Source: a virus
IMG/VR virus record: IMGVR_UViG_3300027704_000014
Span: 1 to 64,000 of that record
Length of the DNA: 64,000 nucleotides
Reading direction: 5' to 3' (one strand)
The position numbers and the translations under genes were made by a program. Numbering within the stretch: position 1 is the stretch's first letter; each line of letters opens with the position of its first letter. A model generated the notes under the pieces. The model searched no databases. It was not told the DNA's origin and was given only the letters and a program-made list of their open reading frames with translations. Shown here one piece after another: positions 18,852-26,828 of the stretch.

Positions 18852-19353
18852 AGAAGGTTATACAGACGACACTAAGTTCTTTATAGGAACAGAAGTAGAA
18901 CGTAGCCCAGCATACGGACAACGAACATTATTTGTCATAGGCTTACAGAATCCTAAGGAGATACTTGCTAGGGCGTTGAATAACAACTGTCCTCATATCT
19001 ATCTCGGTGCTAATATGAGTTTCGATCCTCAAGATCATACAGATTGGAAGGATTGGGACTTTATGTTAATAGAACTACTAAAGAGTGATATATGGGTAAC
19101 ACTGGACTATGATGTCCGGCACCATGAAAATGTACTCGAAGGTGGTATGACAGAGTATGACACTTTTATCCCAATGATTAGTATTAAGTTACCTTATATT
19201 AGCCAGTTAAATTATAATGCGTGTATTAAGATAGATGACAAAGACTTTAAAGCAACCAATCCAGGTGTTTGGGTTCACAGTGTACACGACATGCTAGACC
19301 GAGAAGTATTTACTGATTGGTCTAAATACACCAAAGATGAAATAATAGACTAA
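18844..19353 (+). CDS. Hypothetical protein downstream of dpdA, 169 aa
   Basis: Overlaps the upstream small gene, so co-translated with the dpdA operon. Soluble protein with alternating beta/alpha segments (TLFVIGLQNPKEILARAL, HIYLGANMSF, IWVTLDYDVRHHENV, NYNACIKIDDKDF). I recall similar proteins in marine T4-like phages without assigned function. Adjacency to dpdA suggests a role tied to DNA modification or replication; this is inference. Confidence 0.5.
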   Translation: MDREGYTDDTKFFIGTEVERSPAYGQRTLFVIGLQNPKEILARALNNNCPHIYLGANMSFDPQDHTDWKDWDFMLIELLKSDIWVTLDYDVRHHENVLEGGMTEYDTFIPMISIKLPYISQLNYNACIKIDDKDFKATNPGVWVHSVHDMLDREVFTDWSKYTKDEIID

Positions 19354-19523
19354 TGGACGGTGTAATTTTAGCGGCAGTAATAGTATGTATGATAGTAAGT
19401 TTATATGCTATCCTTAGTTTAATATTTGGTGCCGGTGGTACTAAAGGTATTACTAGTGAGTACAAAAGTAAGGACGGTGTAACCCGCACTGCCAAAAAAG
19501 AAAGAGAGAACCACATAGTATGA
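19353..19523 (+). CDS. Small single-helix membrane protein, 56 aa
   Basis: Starts on the last base of the upstream stop. An N-terminal hydrophobic segment (about residues 4-27, VILAAVIVCMIVSLYAILSL) is followed by a Gly-rich turn and a basic, hydrophilic tail. Typical phage small membrane protein; function unknown. Confidence 0.45.
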   Translation: MDGVILAAVIVCMIVSLYAILSLIFGAGGTKGITSEYKSKDGVTRTAKKERENHIV

Positions 19524-19528
19524 AAAGG

Positions 19529-19557
19529 TTGACTAGCAATGGTTTTTGTAGTATACT
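19529..19557 (+). promoter_or_regulatory. Sigma70-type promoter before tiny-gene run
   Basis: TTGACT, 17-base spacer, TATACT; 34 bases before the GTG at 19591. Confidence 0.7.
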
Positions 19558-19590
19558 AGCTACTAAAGATGTATTTAAGGACGTAAAAGC

Positions 19591-19722
19591 GTGAAAATAA
19601 AAATAGAATTAGAAATTGACACCAGAGAAGATCTCAATGAGATACAGGATCTAGTTGACTTAGTTACAGAATTTAAAGAAAAGCTAGTAGCAATGAGTGA
19701 AAGCGAATACTACAATGATTGA
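19591..19722 (+). CDS. Small acidic hypothetical protein, 43 aa
   Basis: GTG start behind AAGGACG, then Lys/Glu-rich coding sequence (KIKIELEIDTREDLNEIQDL) and a stop that overlaps the next start. Looks like a short helical peptide. The reading is supported by codon use and ATGA-type overlap only. Confidence 0.4.
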   Translation: MKIKIELEIDTREDLNEIQDLVDLVTEFKEKLVAMSESEYYND

Positions 19723-19915
19723 TATCCTTTACTTCATAGTTGGATTAATCATATGCGTAATAGGTATGATGATTGTGTGGGAGAGCAGTGTAATGCTAAC
19801 CGAGCGTAATAAACTGCGAAAGATCACAGGCCAATACTATGACTTTGATATTGATGAAAAGTTGAAAGAAATGGGATTAACTAGAGAACAAGCATTGAAG
19901 CATTTTAATGATTGA
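19715..19915 (+). CDS. Small membrane protein, 66 aa
   Basis: ATG at 19715 overlaps the upstream stop; a GTG at 19697 is possible but gives a longer overlap. One strong hydrophobic segment (residues about 3-27, DILYFIVGLIICVIGMMIVW), then a charged cytoplasmic part with LKEMGLTREQALKHF. Function unknown. Confidence 0.5.
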   Translation: MIDILYFIVGLIICVIGMMIVWESSVMLTERNKLRKITGQYYDFDIDEKLKEMGLTREQALKHFND

Positions 19916-20012
19916 ATTATTAGTATGGTTTATCTTCACGTTTGCATGGGCGGCATATGGTACGCATGTAATAAGAGAGTTTATAAAGCATAATCGGAAC
20001 GTATTAAAATGA
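19908..20012 (+). CDS. Tiny membrane peptide, 34 aa
   Basis: Overlaps the upstream gene by eight bases and the downstream gene by four (ATGA). One aromatic hydrophobic helix (LLVWFIFTFAWAAYG) and a basic end. The consistent overlap chain on both sides supports it. Confidence 0.4.
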   Translation: MIELLVWFIFTFAWAAYGTHVIREFIKHNRNVLK

Positions 20013-20107
20013 ACAAACAAGATAAAAATTTATTAATTAACTATTCGCCGTTGCTAATTGTAGCGGTGATTATGATATCCTTGCTGTGGGCACAACAAGC
20101 AGGATGA
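20009..20107 (+). CDS. Tiny membrane peptide, 32 aa
   Basis: ATGA overlap with both neighbours. A charged N-terminus (MNKQDKNLLI) precedes one hydrophobic helix (LLIVAVIMISLLWAQQ). Function unknown. Confidence 0.4.
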   Translation: MNKQDKNLLINYSPLLIVAVIMISLLWAQQAG

Positions 20108-20196
20108 AAGAACATAGTCCATATGGGCATGTAGTTTTGAAGGAAGTACCTTTAGAATTTAACAACGAAGGTAAGACTTCAAAAAGAGGAAGATAG
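20104..20196 (+). CDS. Tiny hypothetical peptide, 30 aa
   Basis: ATGA overlap with the upstream gene, one base before the cold-shock gene. Basic C-terminus (TSKRGR). Its last codons (GAGGAAGATAG) also provide the ribosome site for the next gene, so it may act mainly in coupling translation. Confidence 0.3.
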   Translation: MKEHSPYGHVVLKEVPLEFNNEGKTSKRGR

Positions 20197-20197
20197 A

Positions 20198-20395
20198 ATG
20201 GCAACAGGAAAAGTAAAATGGTTTGATTCAACCAAAGGGTTTGGATTTATAGCACCGACTGACGGAACAGCAGATGTGTTTGCACATCACACAGCAATCC
20301 AAGGTGATGGTTACAAATCGTTAGCTGAAAACCAAGAAGTTACATATGATGTAATTCAAGGCGATAAAGGCTTACAAGCAACTAATATTGTTTAA
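20198..20395 (+). CDS. cspA: Cold-shock-domain protein (CspA family)
   Basis: 65 aa, a full single CSD. MATGKVKWFDSTKGFGFI contains RNP1 (KGFGFI) and DVFAHHTAI contains RNP2; the rest (GYKSLAENQEVTYDV...GLQATNIV) matches the family closely. It binds single-stranded RNA or DNA and unwinds mRNA structure. Csp genes occur in marine T4-like phages, where they may aid translation or transcription antitermination. It follows a run of tiny membrane genes. Confidence 0.95.
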   Translation: MATGKVKWFDSTKGFGFIAPTDGTADVFAHHTAIQGDGYKSLAENQEVTYDVIQGDKGLQATNIV

Positions 20396-20403
20396 GGAAT
20401 AGT

Positions 20404-20787
20404 ATGAGAAGTATCTGGGTAACATTTAGTAAAGAAGGTATACATAAGTATCCTGCGGCATTAACTGATCCTAACTTGGCGACTGGCGACGAGTACGACG
20501 TCAGTTTCCTAGGCTATCCGCATAGACACACATTCCACTTTAAAGTGTGGATTGAAGTGTTCCATGATGATAGAGATATAGAGTTCATACAATTTAAAAG
20601 ATGGTTGGAGAAACTGTATGGAAATGCAGAACTCCAACTAGATTATAAATCTTGCGAGATGATCGCAGAGGACTTAGCGAAAGAGATTAACGAACGTTAT
20701 CCTAATCGCTGGGTAAGGATTTCAGTAGCCGAAGATAATGAAAACGGCTGTGAAATGGAATGGGAATTTGGTCGTATTAACGGCTAA
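20404..20787 (+). CDS. Conserved phage protein, possible PTPS/QueD-like T-fold
   Basis: 127 aa. GYPHRHTFHFKVWIEVF resembles the HxH zinc site on the first strands of 6-pyruvoyltetrahydropterin synthase/QueD (His40, His42, with His13 about 27 residues upstream). RDIEFIQFKRWLEKLY resembles GMVxDFxxLK, and SCEMIAEDLAKEI resembles the PTAENLA helix. The catalytic Cys before HxH is missing, though Cys74 is present. If QueD-like, it would fill the gap between FolE and QueE. I also recall close relatives in cyanophages listed only as hypothetical. The assignment is tentative. Confidence 0.4.
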   Translation: MRSIWVTFSKEGIHKYPAALTDPNLATGDEYDVSFLGYPHRHTFHFKVWIEVFHDDRDIEFIQFKRWLEKLYGNAELQLDYKSCEMIAEDLAKEINERYPNRWVRISVAEDNENGCEMEWEFGRING

Positions 20788-20814
20788 ACCCTATAACAAC
20801 AACAGGAGAATAAA

Positions 20815-20994
20815 ATGACAGAAACTCATTTACAAATAAAAGCGGCATTAGAAACATACCTTGCTGAGAACGATAAGTTCGAAAACAATGGTGTTAAAGC
20901 ATCAGCCGCAAGAGCACGTGGTGCATTGATGGACTTAACTAAACTTGCTAAAGCAAGACGTGGTGAAATCCAAGACAAAAAGAACGCAATGTAA
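20815..20994 (+). CDS. Histone H1-like DNA-binding protein, 59 aa
   Basis: ATG behind AACAGGAG. The sequence FENNGVKASAARARGALMDLTKLAKARRGEIQ is typical of small bacterial/phage H1-like (Hc1-type) proteins: helical, Lys/Arg/Ala-rich, with an A-R-A-R-x-A-L core. It probably binds DNA without sequence preference during replication or packaging. Bacterial H1-like proteins of this type occur in marine phages. Confidence 0.7.
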   Translation: MTETHLQIKAALETYLAENDKFENNGVKASAARARGALMDLTKLAKARRGEIQDKKNAM

Positions 20995-21041
20995 TTTGTG
21001 TTCTTTGAGAGCAGAACGACCAATTTATTAACGAGACAACT

Positions 21042-21197
21042 ATGCCTAGCAAAAAATCGAAAAAATCAGTAGTAAATGATAAAAAACTTCTAAATACTGA
21101 TGCTGGAGGTTTATCAGACAAAGTAACGCAAGTTGTTGATTATGGTGAAATCCCTAGCAATACTCCACCAACACCGGAGAAGGAAACAAAGAAATGA
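21042..21197 (+). CDS. Small basic hypothetical protein, 51 aa
   Basis: Starts with PSKKSKKSVV and ends with Pro-rich NTPPTPEKETKK; the stop overlaps the ATG of the glycosyltransferase (ATGA). Probably disordered. Supported by overlap and codon use only. Confidence 0.4.
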   Translation: MPSKKSKKSVVNDKKLLNTDAGGLSDKVTQVVDYGEIPSNTPPTPEKETKK

Positions 21198-22390
21198 GAA
21201 AACTATTTTATATGGGTTTAGAGAGTTACGAGGCTCGCTACACTTTACAACTACAAGATTGGAACGAAAGAGTATTCAATCACCGCGGACTTGACTATGA
21301 AGTCATTGTCGGTGACGAGTTAGATAACAGTAAAGCTATTGTAACAGGTAGTGTGTTAGATGCTCATGGACGTTCATATTATAGTTTATCACAGACTATG
21401 GACCTTGTTCAAAAGATGAAGAATGGAGAGCTTACTAGTGATGATGTTATCTTTTATGAAGATATGTTTACACCAGGACTAGAGTGTTTACCGTACATCA
21501 TGGATCAATCCCCACCAGAATATAGACCCAAAGTGTTTGTTAGATTCTTAGCACAAACAACTGACCCAGACGACTTCTTAATTAGAGAAGGTATGTTTGA
21601 ATGGATGCGTAAGTACGAACAGATGCTAGATAAATTTGTATCTGGTATTTGCGTAGCCTCTGAAGAGTTTGTTGCACATCTAAGGATTGCAGGATTCAAG
21701 GCACCAATCTATGTTACAGGTTTACCATATGGTAAAGAAGAAGTACAAGAACGTGTACCAGAACTTAAAACTCTCATTACTAGAACTAGACGTGTTGGCT
21801 TTGCCGCTCGTTGGGATGATGAGAAGCAACCTCACTTTTATATGGACTTAGCAGAATCGTATTATAAAGTAGACCCTAGTGTAGAGTTTGCTATATTTTG
21901 CGGCCACCCAGAACTAAAGAGTAATGACCAAGCGTATGTAGATCGTGCCATGGCATTACAAGAGGGTAATACAGCAAACTTTAAAGTTTATACAGGACTT
22001 AAGAAGAATGATTATTACAACTACTTAGCAGATAGCCAGGTGTTGTTTAATTGTGCTTTACAGGACTGGGTAAGCAATACAGTAAGCGAAGCAGACACCA
22101 TGGGTACTTTAACACTATATCCAGCATATAGAAGTTTCCCAGAAGTATTTGCTAACAACGGTAACCATTTATATGTACCATGGAGTATCGATGACGCACA
22201 GGAAAAGTTGACTAAGATGTTTAATTCAATTGACAACAACGACCTATTAGCGTATAATATCGGTAAGATAAGTGATTACCAAAATGGAACTATTGACCGT
22301 ACAATAGATGTATTAGAAGGCAATGGTGAACAATGGGCGAGAAACGATTGGGGTTTCCGTAAACATGTAGCAAAGGCAAAATATGAATAA
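21194..22390 (+). CDS. Glycosyltransferase-like protein (GT-B type), 398 aa
   Basis: C-terminal half has GT-B features: RRVGFAARWDDEKQPHFYMDLAES (nucleotide-sugar-binding strand and helix), then AIFCGHPEL, NFKVYTGLKKNDYYNYLADSQVLFN and a TVSEADTMGTLTLYPAY region resembling the E-x7-E/SEA..G part of GT4 enzymes. N-terminal part VFVRFLAQTTDP. It would transfer a sugar from a nucleotide sugar, with GalE directly downstream (eight-base overlap) as supplier. Target may be DNA, virion or host surface glycan; unknown. Confidence 0.65.
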   Translation: MRKLFYMGLESYEARYTLQLQDWNERVFNHRGLDYEVIVGDELDNSKAIVTGSVLDAHGRSYYSLSQTMDLVQKMKNGELTSDDVIFYEDMFTPGLECLPYIMDQSPPEYRPKVFVRFLAQTTDPDDFLIREGMFEWMRKYEQMLDKFVSGICVASEEFVAHLRIAGFKAPIYVTGLPYGKEEVQERVPELKTLITRTRRVGFAARWDDEKQPHFYMDLAESYYKVDPSVEFAIFCGHPELKSNDQAYVDRAMALQEGNTANFKVYTGLKKNDYYNYLADSQVLFNCALQDWVSNTVSEADTMGTLTLYPAYRSFPEVFANNGNHLYVPWSIDDAQEKLTKMFNSIDNNDLLAYNIGKISDYQNGTIDRTIDVLEGNGEQWARNDWGFRKHVAKAKYE

Positions 22391-23357
22391 AAGTAACGCA
22401 GAAGCGAAAACAGTATTAGTAACAGGTGGTAGTGGATACATAGGTGGCATGGTATGTCGCTTACTTGTAGCCGCAGGACACAATGTTATAAATGTAGACC
22501 GGGTCAAGAAGGAAATACCCGGAGTAACACAATACCCATTTGATTTAAACAATCATCAAATGAAAGGTGTTATTAATCTAACAAAACCTGATTCAATTAT
22601 GCACTTTGCAGCTGACCATGAGGTTGGACGCAGTGTAACAGACCCAGGTGTATTTTACGGCAACAACGTAGCAAACACAATTAACTTGATTAATAATGCA
22701 GTTGAAGCTGGCGTTAAGAAATTTATATTTAGTAGTTCAAGTTCAGTGTATGGAGACATACAAAACTTTCCTACTACTGAAGACACTGCAACCAATCCTA
22801 TAAGTGCATACGGACTTACTAAGAAGATGGTTGAGGATATGCTACCTGACTATGATAGAGCATACGGAATGAAGTTTGTGAACTTACGATACTTTAATGC
22901 CGCAGGTGCAGCACCAGATAATACACACGGGTATGTACAAAACCCAGCAAGTCATTTAGTGCCTATTATTGCTAGAGCAATTATTAAACAGGAACCAATC
23001 CAAGTGTTTGGTAACGACTACGACACCGATGACGGTACTTGTGAAAGAGACTATACTCATGTGTTTGACATTGCTACAGCACATTTAGCCGCACTTAACT
23101 ATTTAGATGACAAAGGTACTAGTAATACATTTAACTTAGGGCAGTCTAGTCCTAATAGTGTAATGCAAGTAATTGAAGCATTCGAACGTGTAACAGGTGA
23201 GAAGGTAAACTACGAAGTAGTTGATAGACGTGCAGGTGATCCACCTAAGACGTATGCTGACATCACTAAGGCTAGAGATGAACTAGGCTGGAGTCCAATC
23301 TACGGATTAGATGAGATAGTCGCACATTCATTCGAGTGGGAGAAGAAGCAGAAGTGA
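22383..23357 (+). CDS. galE: UDP-glucose 4-epimerase-like SDR
   Basis: 324 aa, full-length extended SDR. Rossmann motif VTGGSGYIGG (residues 14-22), catalytic SSSSSVYGD and YGLTKKM (YxxxK). The middle (LRYFNAAGAAPDNTHGYVQNPASHLVPII) and the C-terminal NLGQSSPNSVMQVI and GDPPKTYADITKARDELGW are classic GalE. It interconverts UDP-glucose and UDP-galactose (or N-acetyl forms). It overlaps the preceding glycosyltransferase, which supports a shared sugar pathway. Confidence 0.93.
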   Translation: MNKSNAEAKTVLVTGGSGYIGGMVCRLLVAAGHNVINVDRVKKEIPGVTQYPFDLNNHQMKGVINLTKPDSIMHFAADHEVGRSVTDPGVFYGNNVANTINLINNAVEAGVKKFIFSSSSSVYGDIQNFPTTEDTATNPISAYGLTKKMVEDMLPDYDRAYGMKFVNLRYFNAAGAAPDNTHGYVQNPASHLVPIIARAIIKQEPIQVFGNDYDTDDGTCERDYTHVFDIATAHLAALNYLDDKGTSNTFNLGQSSPNSVMQVIEAFERVTGEKVNYEVVDRRAGDPPKTYADITKARDELGWSPIYGLDEIVAHSFEWEKKQK

Positions 23358-23839
23358 AGTTATTTTATGACTACGAAACACTAACTGGTGACTTACAACA
23401 TATTGTTAGAGATATGTCCGTTGCACAGTACAAGCCAGATGTTATAATTGGACCTGGCAGAGGTGCATACTTCCCAGGCGTTATGCTTAGTCATTACTTT
23501 GATGTACCATTTGAAGGATTCAGGTGGCAATTAAGAGATGGCGAGTTACAAGACGAAAGCACATTGCGACACATCTTAGACAAGCACCAACATGATAAGA
23601 TACTGTTAGTTGACGACATAAACGACACAGGTGCAACACTGTTAGGTATTGACGACTTTATATTTACATGGGCTGCACAGGAAATGGTAGACATTCAACT
23701 AAAATATGCTACACTACTTAGTAAGTCCACAAGCAGTTTTGAACAAGTAGATTTTTACGCAAGGGAACTAACTCCGGATTACGATCCATGGGTAGTTTTT
23801 CCTTACGAACAATGGTGGAACTTTAAGGAAACAAAATGA
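23354..23839 (+). CDS. Phosphoribosyltransferase, purine-salvage type
   Basis: 161 aa using the GTG that overlaps the galE stop (GTGA). The PRPP motif is ILLVDDINDTGATL, preceded by PDVIIGPGRGAYFPGVML, which fits the type I PRT fold of xanthine-guanine/hypoxanthine enzymes. The C-terminal PDYDPWVVFPYEQW is like Gpt-type ends. It would join a free purine base with PRPP. In this genome it might recycle guanine that DpdA releases from DNA; this is inference. A longer form from GTG 23336 is less likely. Confidence 0.85.
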   Translation: MKLFYDYETLTGDLQHIVRDMSVAQYKPDVIIGPGRGAYFPGVMLSHYFDVPFEGFRWQLRDGELQDESTLRHILDKHQHDKILLVDDINDTGATLLGIDDFIFTWAAQEMVDIQLKYATLLSKSTSSFEQVDFYARELTPDYDPWVVFPYEQWWNFKETK

Positions 23840-24048
23840 ATACAAAAAAGACAGCAAAAATTCGTAAAACAGTATATGCTGGCAACGGTAGTGGTGGACC
23901 AGATATGGTATATGTGGTAGACCTTTTTCAAGGAAACAAACTAATGGAAAGTAGAACATTACTAGGCAAAAGTATTCACTATGCTGAAGATGTTGCTGAA
24001 AATTGGGAAACAGGAATAATTAAACTAAACAAGACATCCTCGTCTTAA
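23836..24048 (+). CDS. Small hypothetical protein, 70 aa
   Basis: ATGA overlap with the phosphoribosyltransferase gene. Basic N-terminus, beta-rich centre (MVYVVDLFQGNKLMESRTLLG), short helix and Ser-rich tail. No known domain. Confidence 0.5.
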   Translation: MNTKKTAKIRKTVYAGNGSGGPDMVYVVDLFQGNKLMESRTLLGKSIHYAEDVAENWETGIIKLNKTSSS

Positions 24049-24061
24049 ACTCGGAGAAGAA

Positions 24062-24751
24062 ATGAAAAAGCATGAAGAAGTAATCAAACGATTACAAGAT
24101 AGTAACACTCGTTACTGGGCAGGAGATAACATCTCAGAACACCTCAAAGAAGGTGATCAAGAATTACTAATTGACGAAGCAACCGAAGCATTCGAAGGTG
24201 TACTAGATGCACTAGTTATTGATAGATTCAATGATCCGAATAGTCACGGAACAGCAAGACGGTTAGCAAAGATGTACTACAAGGAAATTATGGAAGGGCG
24301 TTATGTTGGTATGCCTAATGCAACAGCATTTCCTAATCATCTAGATGATGGTTATAAAGGCATGCTGGTTGTGCGTAGTGAACTTAAAAGTATGTGTTCA
24401 CATCACCATCAACCAGTGACTGGTGTAGCATACATCGGTATCATTGCCGCGGAGAAACTAATTGGCCTAAGCAAGTACACAAGAATAGCACAATGGTGTG
24501 CTAGGCGTGGTACATTACAAGAAGAACTATGTAATGATATTACTAGGGAGATACAGAGGGCTACTGGTTCAGAGAATGTAGGTGTTTATATTCAAGCAAC
24601 GCATGGTTGTTGTGAGAATAGAGGCATTATGGCTACTAGTAGTTTAACACAAACAACTGTACTAGAAGGGTTCTTTAAAACAGATCCTGGTACCAAGAAG
24701 GAATTTATGGATAACATTCATTTACAACAACAACATGCGTGTGGTAAGTAA
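24062..24751 (+). CDS. folE: GTP cyclohydrolase I
   Basis: 229 aa. Zinc ligands are seen as MCSHHHQPV (Cys112, His114/115) and ATHGCCENRG (Cys183/184). The signature IGLSKYTRIAQWCARRGTLQEEL matches GLSKxxRxVxxxaRRxQxQE. The enzyme converts GTP to 7,8-dihydroneopterin triphosphate, the first step of both folate and 7-deazaguanine synthesis. With QueE and DpdA in the same window, the 7-deazaguanine role is the more likely one. Clear AACTCGGAGAAGA ribosome site. Confidence 0.93.
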   Translation: MKKHEEVIKRLQDSNTRYWAGDNISEHLKEGDQELLIDEATEAFEGVLDALVIDRFNDPNSHGTARRLAKMYYKEIMEGRYVGMPNATAFPNHLDDGYKGMLVVRSELKSMCSHHHQPVTGVAYIGIIAAEKLIGLSKYTRIAQWCARRGTLQEELCNDITREIQRATGSENVGVYIQATHGCCENRGIMATSSLTQTTVLEGFFKTDPGTKKEFMDNIHLQQQHACGK

Positions 24752-25254
24752 TGGGAATAGAAACTAGAGGTAATGATAACTTATTAGTTATTGCAGGCTC
24801 GGCAGTATTAGTCGACGATGTTGGTGATGCAGTTTTAGACAGACAAAACTTAGACTGGATCTGTAAAAGATTTCCAATAACAGTAGACGAAGTATTCCAG
24901 TGTGTTGAAGTACTAGCGGATTCTAACACCCAATACAAAGACGGTATTACTCTAATCAATAGAGGCGATGATAAAGACATCCTACTTGAAACCATTAGCG
25001 TTAACGAAACACTTTTCTTTGGGCTACTAGATTACGGACACAGTATTAAACCGGGCTGTTTAGACTTTGATATAATTTACAATACAGGACTCGTAAAGGT
25101 TATCGAAGACATATACTTTGATCTTAAGGCTGATGCAAATCACTATGAAGTAAGCGAATTACATGAATGTGTGTATCAAGCTATACGACAAGAGATAGGC
25201 GACATTGAACCAGATGTAATATTAAATTCAATTAACAATGGCGGAATGGATTAA
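24751..25254 (+). CDS. Hypothetical protein between folE and mazG, 167 aa
   Basis: Starts on the last base of the folE stop and ends one base into the mazG start, so tightly coupled. Acidic, mixed alpha/beta (NLLVIAGSAVLVDDVGDAVLD at the start, VSELHECVYQAIRQEIGDIEPD near the end). No catalytic motif recognised. The position is where a QueD might be expected, but the HxH and Cys features of QueD are absent. Confidence 0.5.
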   Translation: MGIETRGNDNLLVIAGSAVLVDDVGDAVLDRQNLDWICKRFPITVDEVFQCVEVLADSNTQYKDGITLINRGDDKDILLETISVNETLFFGLLDYGHSIKPGCLDFDIIYNTGLVKVIEDIYFDLKADANHYEVSELHECVYQAIRQEIGDIEPDVILNSINNGGMD

Positions 25255-25577
25255 TGGCAAACACAGAAACACAATTAATGATCGAACGCACTCACGATAT
25301 TAGACAATGGCACAGAGACCGTAATCTAATTGATGGTGCAACAGACAAAGATCAACTAGCAAAACTTATCCAAGAGATGGGTGAACTAAGTGATAACATC
25401 TGTAAGCAACGTGATGTCAAAGATGATATTGGAGATATGATTGTTGTACTAATAAACATTGCAGAACGCAATAATGTTAGTATTACAGAATGCCTGGACC
25501 AAGCATACAACGATATCAAAGACCGTAAAGGTAAAATGATAGACGGTGTGTTTGTAAAAGAAAGTGATAATGTCTAA
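25254..25577 (+). CDS. mazG: MazG-like nucleotide pyrophosphohydrolase
   Basis: 107 aa all-alpha NTP-PPase. The Mg-binding acidic pattern is clear: KLIQEMGELSDNI (ExxE part) and VKDDIGDMIVVLINIAE (ExxD/DxxD part). These enzymes hydrolyse NTPs or dNTPs to monophosphates; phage MazG proteins have been linked to nucleotide pool control and to alarmone levels during infection. It overlaps the next gene. Confidence 0.85.
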   Translation: MANTETQLMIERTHDIRQWHRDRNLIDGATDKDQLAKLIQEMGELSDNICKQRDVKDDIGDMIVVLINIAERNNVSITECLDQAYNDIKDRKGKMIDGVFVKESDNV

Positions 25578-25947
25578 TGAACTGCTGGTGATCAACCTAC
25601 TTACTTGCTTAATGGCTAAGCATATTATTGCTGATTACTTTATGCAATACAGTTGGATGATGAAGGACAAAGCCATATATGGCGGTCCAGGTGGTGTAGC
25701 TCATGCTGGTTACCACGGTACACTAACTTTTGTAGTATTAGAGTTATTCAGTACAGGATGGCCAATATCGCTGGCACTAGCAATAGCAGATGCAGTTTTA
25801 CATTATCATATAGATTATGTTAAAAGTAATGTATGGAAGAGCAGAGGGTACGGTCCACAGGATCAAATGTATTGGGTAACACATGGCGTCGACCAGTTTG
25901 CTCATTTTTTAACTTACATAGGAATTGTATTATGGATAATGTTATAA
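25570..25947 (+). CDS. DUF3307-type integral membrane protein
   Basis: 125 aa from ATG 25570 (a GTG at 25564 is in frame). Membrane segments with polar motifs: LMAKHIIADYFMQYSWMM, AHAGYHGTLTFVVLEL, ADAVLHYHIDYVKS and HGVDQFAHFLTYIGIVLWI. The regularly placed His and Asp residues (H-x3-DY, H-x-H-x-DY, H-x2-DQ) are typical of DUF3307 proteins. Function is unknown; the conserved His/Asp suggest metal binding in the membrane. Confidence 0.7.
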   Translation: MSNELLVINLLTCLMAKHIIADYFMQYSWMMKDKAIYGGPGGVAHAGYHGTLTFVVLELFSTGWPISLALAIADAVLHYHIDYVKSNVWKSRGYGPQDQMYWVTHGVDQFAHFLTYIGIVLWIML

Positions 25948-26096
25948 GTATGAAAGAAGCACAAATGGAAAAGTTTGTACGCAGGCTACTAGACCCTGAA
26001 GGGTTTGGTCACGCAGTAACAGCAGAAGTCCGAGATGAAGCAAGAGTGCTATTAGGAATGAAGAAAGTGGAGACGGTAAAAATACAATGCTTGTAG
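25932..26096 (+). CDS. Small hypothetical protein, 54 aa
   Basis: ATG at 25932 inside the end of the upstream gene; earlier in-frame starts are deep in that gene and rejected. Helical, charged product (KEAQMEKFVRRLLDPEGFGHAV, then VRDEARVLLGMKKVE). It overlaps the reductase start by ten bases. Confidence 0.45.
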   Translation: MDNVISMKEAQMEKFVRRLLDPEGFGHAVTAEVRDEARVLLGMKKVETVKIQCL

Positions 26097-26803
26097 AAAA
26101 AGTAATAAGTGTAACACACTACAGTGATAGGTTGTTTAGTTTTAAAACAACTCGTGATAAAAGTTTCCGTTTCAAGAACGGTGAGTTTGCTATGATTGGA
26201 TTGGATGTAGAGCCAAAGCCTATTTGGAGAGCATACAGCATTGTGAGTACTAACTACGATGACCATATTGAGTTTCTAAGTATTAAAGTAGAAGACGGTC
26301 CACTCACTAGTAAGTTACAGCTCATTGAAGTTGGTAGTGAAGTACTAATTAAGCCTAAGTGTACAGGTAGTTTGGTAATTGATTACCTTAAACCAACTAA
26401 GAACTTGGTAATGCTTTCAACAGGCACAGGCATTGCTCCTTTTATGAGCATTTGCAGAGACTTTGAAACATACGAAAAGTACGATAACATATTTTTGTTC
26501 CACACAGTTAGGAACAAGAACGAACTAGCATACAGACCAGAATTAGCACTACTAGAAACAGACCTACCATTCCTATACATAGACAGTGTTACCAGAGAAG
26601 ACTATCCACGCAAGGGCAGGTTTTGGGACCACATCGATGAGTTCATAGAAGGTGGACTTACACTAGGTCGAGATTCTGTTATGGTGTGTGGGTCAACAGA
26701 CCTAAATAAACAATGCAGAGCTATGTTTAAAGAACAAGGCTGGATTGAAGGCAATGTTGGCGAATCAGGCGACTTTATGCTTGAAAGAGCATTTGTAGAT
26801 TGA
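26087..26803 (+). CDS. fpr: Ferredoxin/flavodoxin-NADP+ reductase
   Basis: 238 aa, close to bacterial Fpr. FAD-binding motif WRAYSIVST (RxYS), NADP-binding LSTGTGIAPFMS, CGSTDLNKQC, and a C-terminal FMLERAFVD like the end of bacterial Fpr enzymes. It moves electrons between NADPH and ferredoxin or flavodoxin. In bacteria this pair reduces radical SAM clusters. The gene right after it is QueE, a radical SAM enzyme, and the window encodes at least six more, so an electron-supply role is plausible. Confidence 0.92.
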   Translation: MLVEKVISVTHYSDRLFSFKTTRDKSFRFKNGEFAMIGLDVEPKPIWRAYSIVSTNYDDHIEFLSIKVEDGPLTSKLQLIEVGSEVLIKPKCTGSLVIDYLKPTKNLVMLSTGTGIAPFMSICRDFETYEKYDNIFLFHTVRNKNELAYRPELALLETDLPFLYIDSVTREDYPRKGRFWDHIDEFIEGGLTLGRDSVMVCGSTDLNKQCRAMFKEQGWIEGNVGESGDFMLERAFVD

Positions 26804-26828
26804 CACGAGTATGAACATACTGTATAAT
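26800..26828 (+). promoter_or_regulatory. Sigma70-type promoter before queE
   Basis: TTGACA, 17-base spacer, TATAAT, starting within the last codons of fpr and 26 bases before the queE ATG. Perfect consensus. Confidence 0.85.

Noticed and set aside
24751-25254. Considered as QueD because it follows folE
   Set aside because: No HxH zinc pair, no catalytic Cys and no similarity to the T-fold motifs.
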